Assembly (NCBI GenBank): GCA_002280515.1
Contig: NCEA01000009.1
Location: 1-64,000, forward strand
Direction of reading: 5' to 3'
DNA: 64,000 nucleotides
Source of the DNA: Rhodobacterales bacterium 32-67-9
GTDB taxonomy: Bacteria > Pseudomonadota > Alphaproteobacteria > Rhodobacterales > Rhodobacteraceae
Made by a program: the position numbers and the translations under genes. The notes below the pieces were generated by a model. The model made no database searches. It was not told the origin of the DNA and saw only the letters and a program-made list of their open reading frames with translations. Of this stretch, positions 58,556-64,000 are shown piece by piece (position 1 is the stretch's first letter; every line of letters begins with the position of its first letter).

Positions 58556-59510
58556 CGACCTCGAGGCGGCGGCCCGGCTGGTCCACGGCCAGATGGCGCC
58601 GACGCCGCAATACGAATGGCCGCAACTTTCGGCGGCGACCGGCGCCGAGGTCTGGGTCAAGCACGAGAACCACGGGCCGATCGGCGCCTTCAAGGCGCGC
58701 GGGGCGATCACCTTCATCGACTGGCTGCGGCGCAGCCATCCCGAGTGCCCCGGCATCATCACCGCGACGCGCGGCAATCATGGGCAAGCCCAGGCGCGGG
58801 CGGCGACCCGCGCGGGGCTCCGCGCCGTCGTCTATGTGCCGAAGGGCAACTCGGTCGAGAAGAATGCGGCGATGCGATCCTTCGGCGCGGAACTGCGCGA
58901 ACACGGGCATGACTTCGACACCGCGAAGGACGAGGCGATGCGCGCCGCCGCGGCCGAGGGGCTTTTTCCGGTGCCGCCCTTCCACCCGGAACTGGTGCGC
59001 GGGGTCGCGACCTATGCGCTCGAATTCTTCCGCGCCGCGCCGCCGGTCGACGCGGTCTATGTGCCGATCGGCTGCGGATCGGGCATCTGCGGGGTGATCG
59101 CCGCGCGCGACGCGCTCGGTCTTGCGACCGAGGTGATCGGCGTCGTGGCGTCCGAAGCGGCCGGCGCGAAACTCTCGGTCGAGGCCGGCCGGCTGACCGA
59201 AACCAACTCTGCACGCACCTTCGCCGACGGCATGGCCGTGCGGGTGCCGGTTGAGGCGGCACTCGCCATCTACGGGTTCGGGGCAGCGCGCATCGTCGCG
59301 GTCGGCGAGGACGAGATCGCCGCGGCAGTGCGACTTTACTTCGCGGCGACCCACAATGTCGCCGAAGGCGCGGGTGCGGCGGCGCTCGCCGCGCTGGTGC
59401 AGGACGGTTCGGCGATGCGCGGACGCCGTGTCGGGCTGATCCTGTCGGGCGGCAATATCGACACCGACTGGTTCAGGACGATCCTTGCGGGGGGCACGCC
59501 CCGGCCATGA
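58539..59510 (+). CDS. Threonine/serine dehydratase (PLP-dependent)
   Basis: A 323-residue fold-type II PLP enzyme. The PLP Lys is in NHGPIGAFKARGAITFIDWL, the substrate loop is TATRGNHGQAQARAATRAGL, the phosphate-binding loop is IGCGSGICG, and the Ser/Gly end motif is LILSGGNIDTDWF. It lacks the C-terminal regulatory domain of IlvA, resembling the short catabolic type. Coupling to waaA (17-nt overlap) is probably only organisational. Confidence 0.87.
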   Translation: MPFTLDDLEAAARLVHGQMAPTPQYEWPQLSAATGAEVWVKHENHGPIGAFKARGAITFIDWLRRSHPECPGIITATRGNHGQAQARAATRAGLRAVVYVPKGNSVEKNAAMRSFGAELREHGHDFDTAKDEAMRAAAAEGLFPVPPFHPELVRGVATYALEFFRAAPPVDAVYVPIGCGSGICGVIAARDALGLATEVIGVVASEAAGAKLSVEAGRLTETNSARTFADGMAVRVPVEAALAIYGFGAARIVAVGEDEIAAAVRLYFAATHNVAEGAGAAALAALVQDGSAMRGRRVGLILSGGNIDTDWFRTILAGGTPRP

Positions 59511-59603
59511 CACTGGAAAAAACACTTTAACCATGCTAATCATTCAGAATTCCTGCGCAAGAACGGGAAACGAGAAGCAGGTTTCGACGAAGGAGCCGGG
59601 CCC

Positions 59604-60101
59604 ATGATCGGGTCCGGGCGGCCCATGAAAAAGATGGAAGAAGGCAGAACCGCCCCGACGGAGGCGATGGCGCAGAACGCGGCGCTGTGTTTCCGCGTGA
59701 CCAAGAAGCGCGGGGCCGAGGTGCTGTTGGTCACCAGCCGCGACACCGGGCGCTGGGTGATCCCGAAGGGTTGGCCGATGAAGGACAAGTCCGGAGGCGA
59801 GTGCGCGCTTCAGGAAGCCTTCGAGGAGGCCGGGGTCGACGGACGGATCGTCGCCGGGGCCGTCGGGATCTATTCCTACGACAAGGTGATGGACGACAAG
59901 TCGCTCCAGCCTTGCGTGGTTTCGGTCTTTCCGGTCGAGGTCGCGCGGCTGAAATCCAACTTCCCCGAACACGGTCAGCGCGACCGGCGCTGGTTCAGCC
60001 CGAAGAAGGCCGCGCGCAAGGTGGCCGAGCCTGAACTGCGCAATATCCTTGCCGGTTTCGATCCCGCGCAGCTCACCGATGCGGACGGCGGAAACGCTTG
60101 A
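59604..60101 (+). CDS. Nudix hydrolase
   Basis: A 165-residue protein (start at 59604, or at ATG 59625 MKKMEEGRT). The Nudix region PKGWPMKDKSGGECALQEAF followed by EEAGV is recognisable, as are AALCFRVTKKRGAEVLLVTS and LPVEVA-like FPVEVARLKSNFP. The box reads QExxEE where the consensus REUxEExGU has Arg. It belongs to the diadenosine/diphosphoinositol polyphosphate-type branch by appearance; the substrate is not known. Confidence 0.87.
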   Translation: MIGSGRPMKKMEEGRTAPTEAMAQNAALCFRVTKKRGAEVLLVTSRDTGRWVIPKGWPMKDKSGGECALQEAFEEAGVDGRIVAGAVGIYSYDKVMDDKSLQPCVVSVFPVEVARLKSNFPEHGQRDRRWFSPKKAARKVAEPELRNILAGFDPAQLTDADGGNA

Positions 60102-60152
60102 TTTCGGCGCGTTTGTGCCCACATAGAGCAGGTAGTCCCCCGGGGTAACGCG

Positions 60153-60584
60153 ATGATCCGCTACGCTTTGACCTGCACCAACGACCACGGTTTCGAAAGC
60201 TGGTTCCAGTCGGCCGACGCCTTCGACCGCCTCGTTGCGTCCGGCATGGTCTCCTGCACGGTCTGCGGCTCTCAGGAGGTTGCGAAGACGCTGATGGCGC
60301 CGACGGTAAGGCCCGCGCGCAAGGCCGGGGAACAGACGCCCCGCCCGCTCACCGCCCCGCAGAACCCGGCCGAGATGGCGCTGGCGGCGATGCGGCGGCA
60401 GATCGAGGAGAATTCTGATTACGTCGGCCTGAACTTCGCCGCCGAAGCCCGCGCGATCCATGACGGCGAAGCGCCGGAACGGTCGATCTACGGCGAGGCG
60501 CGGCTCGACGAGGCCAGAAAACTGGTCGAGGACGGCGTGCCGGTGGCGCCGCTGCCCTTCCTGCCGGCGCGCAAGACCAACTGA
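60153..60584 (+). CDS. DUF1178 family protein
   Basis: A 143-residue protein with the DUF1178 pattern: MIRYALTCTNDHGFESWFQS, CTVCGSQEVAKTLMAPTVR with a CxxC pair, RRQIEENSDYVGLNFAAEAR and SIYGEARLDEARKLVEDGV. The N-terminal Cys together with the CxxC may form a zinc site. The function is unknown. It is 51 nt downstream of the Nudix gene and may be co-transcribed. Confidence 0.9.
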   Translation: MIRYALTCTNDHGFESWFQSADAFDRLVASGMVSCTVCGSQEVAKTLMAPTVRPARKAGEQTPRPLTAPQNPAEMALAAMRRQIEENSDYVGLNFAAEARAIHDGEAPERSIYGEARLDEARKLVEDGVPVAPLPFLPARKTN

Positions 60585-60588
60585 CGGC

Positions 60589-60607
60589 AGGGGGCTTTCC
60601 GCCCCCT
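60589..60607 (+). terminator. Hairpin after the DUF1178 gene
   Basis: AGGGGGC-TTTCC-GCCCCCT, a 7-bp GC stem with a 5-nt loop, begins 4 nt after the DUF1178 stop. No long U-run follows, so it may be a weak or Rho-assisted terminator. Confidence 0.5.
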
Positions 60608-60630
60608 CTGCGCGCCTCGCGCGCATTCAC

Positions 60631-60660
60631 CCCCGAAGGTATTTTCAGAACAGAAGAAAG
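60631..60660 (-). repeat. Intergenic motif, copy 3 (AAATACCT element, inverted)
   Basis: On the minus strand this reads CTTCTGTTCTGAAAATACCT then TCGGGG, matching copy 2 after hutU with one extra base on each side of the core. It lies between the DUF1178 gene and the SDR gene, 8 nt before the SDR start. Confidence 0.5.
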
Positions 60661-60667
60661 AGGGACC

Positions 60668-61318
60668 ATGCGCATCATCGTCACCGGCGCGAACCGGGGC
60701 ATCGGCCGCGCCCTTGTCGAGACTGCTTCTGCGCGGGGTGACGCGGTGACCGGGACCACGCGCGGGACACCGGAGCGGGCGGGATGGCTCCGGCTCGACG
60801 TGACCGATCCGGGGTCGGTCCGGGCGATGGCCGAGGCGTTCGGGACCGCGCCGCTCGATCTTCTGGTCTGCAATGCCGGGGTCTATATCGACAAGGGCGA
60901 GGACCTCGCGTCCGGCTATCCGGCCGGGGCCTGGGCCGCGACCTTCGCGGTCAACGTCACCGGGGTCTTCCTGACGGTGCAGGCGCTCCTGCCCAATCTC
61001 CGCGCTGGCAAGGGCAAAGTGGCGATCGTCTCGTCGCGCATGGGATCGCAGGCACTGGCGCCGGGCGGCAGCTACATCTACCGCGCCTCGAAGGCGGCGG
61101 CGGTCAACCTTGGCCGCAACCTTGCCGCCGACTTGAGGCCCGAGGGCATCGCCGTCGGCATCTATCATCCGGGCTGGGTGCGGACCGACATGGGCGGCGC
61201 CGGTGCCGATGTGGCCGCCGGAGACGCGGCGCGGGGTCTTATGGCCCGCTTCGACGCGCTGTCCCTCGCCACCACCGGGTGCTACGAGGACTGGCAGGGA
61301 CAGGCGATTCCGCTCTGA
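60668..61318 (+). CDS. Short-chain dehydrogenase/reductase
   Basis: A 216-residue classical SDR. The cofactor motif TGxxxGxG appears as VTGANRGIGRALVETA, NAG as LVCNAGVYIDKGED, the catalytic Ser as AIVSSRMGS, and YxxxK as SYIYRASKAAAVNLGRNLAA. The substrate is unknown. It is followed by lysC after an 84-nt gap. Confidence 0.88.
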   Translation: MRIIVTGANRGIGRALVETASARGDAVTGTTRGTPERAGWLRLDVTDPGSVRAMAEAFGTAPLDLLVCNAGVYIDKGEDLASGYPAGAWAATFAVNVTGVFLTVQALLPNLRAGKGKVAIVSSRMGSQALAPGGSYIYRASKAAAVNLGRNLAADLRPEGIAVGIYHPGWVRTDMGGAGADVAAGDAARGLMARFDALSLATTGCYEDWQGQAIPL

Positions 61319-61402
61319 CCCGCGGCCTCTCTCCCCTTGCCCTTGTCGCCGCCGCCGCATAAGAAGCCCGCGATTTGACTCGGGCGCGCAAGGGGGGCCG
61401 GA

Positions 61403-62662
61403 ATGCCGCTTCTCGTGATGAAATTCGGCGGCACATCGGTGGCCGACCTCGAGCGCATCAGGAATGCCGCCCTCAAGGTCAAGCGCGAGGTCGAACGCGG
61501 CTATGACGTGATCGTCATCGTTTCGGCCATGTCGGGCAAGACCAACGAACTGGTCGGCTGGGTCGAACAGACCTCGCCTCTCTTCGATGCGCGCGAATAC
61601 GATGCCGTCGTCTCCTCGGGCGAGAACGTGACGGCGGGGCTGATGGCGCTGACACTTCAGGAAATGGACGTGCCGGCGCGAAGCTGGCAAGGTTGGCAGG
61701 TGCCGATCAACACCACATCGGCCCATTCTGCGGCGCGCTTCGTCTCGATCCCGCGCGACCATCTCGACGCGAAATTCGCCGAAGGCTTCAAGGTCGCCGT
61801 CGTCGCGGGCTTTCAGGGCGTCAGCCCCGAAGGTCGCATAACCACGCTCGGCCGCGGCGGGTCGGATACGACCGCGGTCGCCTTCGCCGCCGCCTTCGGG
61901 GCGGAGCGCTGCGACATCTACACCGACGTGGACGGCGTTTACACGACCGATCCGCGCATCACCGACAAGGCCCGCAAGCTCGACCGCATCGCCTTCGAGG
62001 AGATGCTGGAACTGGCCTCGCTCGGCGCGAAAGTCCTGCAAACCCGTTCGGTCGAGCTTGCCATGCGCTACAAGGTGCGCCTGCGCGTGCTGTCGAGCTT
62101 CGAAGATACGGATGAAAACTCCGGCACCCTGGTCTGCGACGAGGAGGAAATCATGGAATCGAAAGTCGTCTCCGGCATCGCCTACAGCCGTGACGAGGCC
62201 AAGCTGACGCTGGTGACGGTCGAGGACCGGCCGGGCATAGCGGCGGCGATCTTCGGCCCCTTGTCCGAGGCGGGCGTGAACGTCGACATGATCGTCCAGA
62301 ACATCTCGGAGAAGAACTTCGAGGGGCACAACGTCGCCGTGACCGACATGACCTTCTCCTGCCCGGTCAACCAGGTCGCCCGCGCCCAGAAGGCGCTCGA
62401 GGATGCCCGCGCCTCCGGCTCCATCGCCTATGACGACCTCGTCGTCGACACCGATGTCGCCAAGGTCTCGGTCGTCGGCATCGGCATGCGCAGCCACGCC
62501 GGGGTAGCGGCCCAGATGTTCTCGGCGCTTTCGGCGGAAAACATCAACATCAAGGTCATCGGCACGTCCGAGATCAAGATTTCCGTGCTGATCGACCGGA
62601 AATACATGGAGCTTGCCGTGCAGGCACTGCATGACGCTTTCGGGCTGCACCGCGCCGCCTGA
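61403..62662 (+). CDS. lysC: Aspartate kinase
   Basis: A 419-residue aspartokinase, first step of the Lys/Thr/Met pathway. The kinase domain has LVMKFGGTSVADLERIRNAA, GRITTLGRGGSDTTAVAFAA and YTDVDGVYTTDPRI. Two C-terminal ACT domains follow (LTLVTVEDRPGIAAAIFGPL; KVSVVGIGMRSHAGVAAQMF), which in this family bind Lys and Thr for feedback control. No lysine riboswitch is seen upstream. Confidence 0.96.
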   Translation: MPLLVMKFGGTSVADLERIRNAALKVKREVERGYDVIVIVSAMSGKTNELVGWVEQTSPLFDAREYDAVVSSGENVTAGLMALTLQEMDVPARSWQGWQVPINTTSAHSAARFVSIPRDHLDAKFAEGFKVAVVAGFQGVSPEGRITTLGRGGSDTTAVAFAAAFGAERCDIYTDVDGVYTTDPRITDKARKLDRIAFEEMLELASLGAKVLQTRSVELAMRYKVRLRVLSSFEDTDENSGTLVCDEEEIMESKVVSGIAYSRDEAKLTLVTVEDRPGIAAAIFGPLSEAGVNVDMIVQNISEKNFEGHNVAVTDMTFSCPVNQVARAQKALEDARASGSIAYDDLVVDTDVAKVSVVGIGMRSHAGVAAQMFSALSAENINIKVIGTSEIKISVLIDRKYMELAVQALHDAFGLHRAA

Positions 62663-62847
62663 TCCGCCCGCGCCGGCGACGGGGCGCTGTCCGGTGTGCC
62701 GAAGAATTCAGCCGATCGCCGTGAAAGGCGCCCGCTCAGGCCGCCCCCGGGGCAGGAGCGCTTCGAAAACAATTCACTCTGCGGCTGGCTTGTGGTCTAC
62801 AAAAGACCACCGGGTCATCCCGGCAGCGGAACAATGCCGGACTTCGA

Positions 62848-64000
62848 ATGGCCGAACGGAGCGAAACTGAAAGCCGCAAGCTGCTGCGCCGCTTGCGCGA
62901 CCTGCTCGCCGAACCCGGCGCGGGGCAGGAACGTCTCGATCGCATCACCCATGCGATCGCCGATTCGATGCATTCCGAGGTCTGTTCGATCTACCTTTTC
63001 CGCGACGACGAAACGCTGGAGCTCTGTGCCACCGAGGGCCTGAAGAAGGAATCGGTCCACAAGACCCGGATGCGGCTCGGCGAGGGCCTTGTCGGCCGGG
63101 TCGCCAAGACATCCTCCCCGGTCAATACCGCCGACGCCCCGGCCGAAAAGGGGTTCCGCTACATGCCGGAGACGGGGGAGGAAATTTATTCCTCCTTCCT
63201 TGGCGTGCCGATCCAGCGCCTGGGCGAAAAGCTCGGCGTGCTCGTCGTGCAGTCGAAGCGCGCGCGCCAGTTCTCCGACGACGCGGTCTACGCGCTCGAA
63301 GTCGTGGCGATGGTGCTGGCCGAGATGACCGAGCTTGGCGCCTTCGTCGGCGAGGGCGAGGCGCTTTCCGCGCTGCACCAGCAGCCGGTGCTCTATCGCG
63401 GCGCCACCGGACAGGAGGGGTCGTCCGAGGGCCGGGTCTGGCTGCACGAGCCGCGCGTGATGATCACCAATCTGGTCGGCGACGATCCGAAGAAGGAACT
63501 GGCGCGGCTCAATGCCGCGGTCGATCAGTTGCGCCTTTCTGTCGATGCGATGCTGTCCATGACCGACGGCCAGGACAAGGAACAGAGCCAGGTTCTCGAA
63601 GCCTACCGGATGTTCGCCAATTCGCGCGGCTGGATGCGGCGGATGGAAGAGGACATCGCCCGCGGCCTGTCAGCCGAGGCGGCGGTAGAAAAGGAACAAT
63701 CGGCGGCACGTGCGCGGCTGGAAACGGTGCCCGACCCCTATCTGCGCGACCGGCTTCATGATCTCGACGATCTGTCGAACCGGCTCTTGCGCATTCTCAC
63801 CGGACAGGGCGCCGATACCGGGGCCGAGATGCCCGACAACCCGATCCTCGTCGCCCGCAACATCGGCCCGGCGGAGCTTCTGGATTACGGCCGCAAGCTC
63901 AAGGGCGTGGTGCTGGAGGAAGGCTCGGTCGGCTCGCACGCCGCCATCGTCGCCCGGGCGCTCGCCATACCTCTCGTCATCCATGCCGACCGGATCACCA
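62848..64000 (+). CDS. ptsP: PTS enzyme I-Ntr PtsP, 5' part
   Basis: Open from ATG 62848 to the window end (384 residues). The N-terminus is a GAF domain (HAIADSMHSEVCSIYLFRDD, GLVGRVAKTSSPVNTADAPA, SSFLGVPIQRLGEKLGVLVV). The PEP-utilising enzyme I domain follows, with the phosphohistidine segment GSHAAIVARALAIPLV, His near residue 364. It phosphorylates the regulatory NPr/EIIA-Ntr chain, using glutamine levels sensed by GAF in the studied homologues. It is cut by the window edge. Confidence 0.93.
   Translation, partial: MAERSETESRKLLRRLRDLLAEPGAGQERLDRITHAIADSMHSEVCSIYLFRDDETLELCATEGLKKESVHKTRMRLGEGLVGRVAKTSSPVNTADAPAEKGFRYMPETGEEIYSSFLGVPIQRLGEKLGVLVVQSKRARQFSDDAVYALEVVAMVLAEMTELGAFVGEGEALSALHQQPVLYRGATGQEGSSEGRVWLHEPRVMITNLVGDDPKKELARLNAAVDQLRLSVDAMLSMTDGQDKEQSQVLEAYRMFANSRGWMRRMEEDIARGLSAEAAVEKEQSAARARLETVPDPYLRDRLHDLDDLSNRLLRILTGQGADTGAEMPDNPILVARNIGPAELLDYGRKLKGVVLEEGSVGSHAAIVARALAIPLVIHADRIT

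Noticed and set aside
61319..61402. Lysine riboswitch before lysC
   Set aside because: The 84-nt gap is too short for the lysine aptamer and shows none of its conserved helices.

Overview
This window reads as a chromosomal segment of a high-GC alphaproteobacterium, most likely a denitrifying member of the Rhodobacteraceae (Paracoccus/Rhodobacter/Defluviimonas type). The grounds are consistently GC-rich codon use, a nirI/nirX/nirS/norCBQDEF layout of Paracoccus type, the DUF3489-DUF2924-recombinase cassette common in alphaproteobacterial accessory DNA, and the mreBCD-mrdA-rodA, kdsA-kps and lysC-ptsP neighbourhoods. The placement rests on gene content only.

Layout. Bases 1-2968 are accessory DNA: two transposase remnants, a DUF3489-DUF2924 pair, and a large serine recombinase whose catalytic domain has been excised, all ending beside a tRNA-Gln(TTG). 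Bases 3142-20829 are housekeeping: a BaiN-type flavoprotein, a secreted four-EF-hand protein, kdsA with the capsule-export genes kpsT and kpsE, nhaA, a uracil-DNA glycosylase family gene, an SseB-like gene, ghrA, the cell-shape operon mreB-mreC-mreD-mrdA-rodA, and leuA preceded by a Leu-rich leader peptide and a perfect 10-bp hairpin. Bases 21107-24928 hold a VOC protein, a secreted protein of about 18 MORN repeats, and a nadE gene whose ATP-pyrophosphatase core has been replaced by unrelated sequence.

Bases 25184-44645 form one denitrification island: a Dnr/NnrR-like Crp/Fnr regulator; norCBQDEF and nirI-nnrS-nirX on the minus strand; nirS-E-C-F-D/L-G-H-J-N plus a small membrane protein on the plus strand. 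It encodes reduction of nitrite to nitric oxide (cytochrome cd1), assembly of heme d1, and reduction of NO to N2O (cNOR). Two identical NNR/FNR-like boxes lie before norC and between nirI and nirS, so both NO-producing and NO-consuming enzymes appear to be switched on together. No nap/nar or nos structural genes are in the window.

Bases 44655-57210 hold nitrogen catabolism: a LysR gene beside urate hydroxylase puuD, a second LysR gene with a palindrome over its start codon, a PhyH-type oxygenase, and a complete hut system (hutC, hutD, hutF, hutI, hutH, hutG, hutU) using the five-step HutF/HutG route to glutamate, with a 14-bp palindrome between hutF and hutI. Bases 57257-64000 return to housekeeping: waaA, a threonine dehydratase, a Nudix hydrolase, DUF1178, an SDR, lysC and the 5' part of ptsP.
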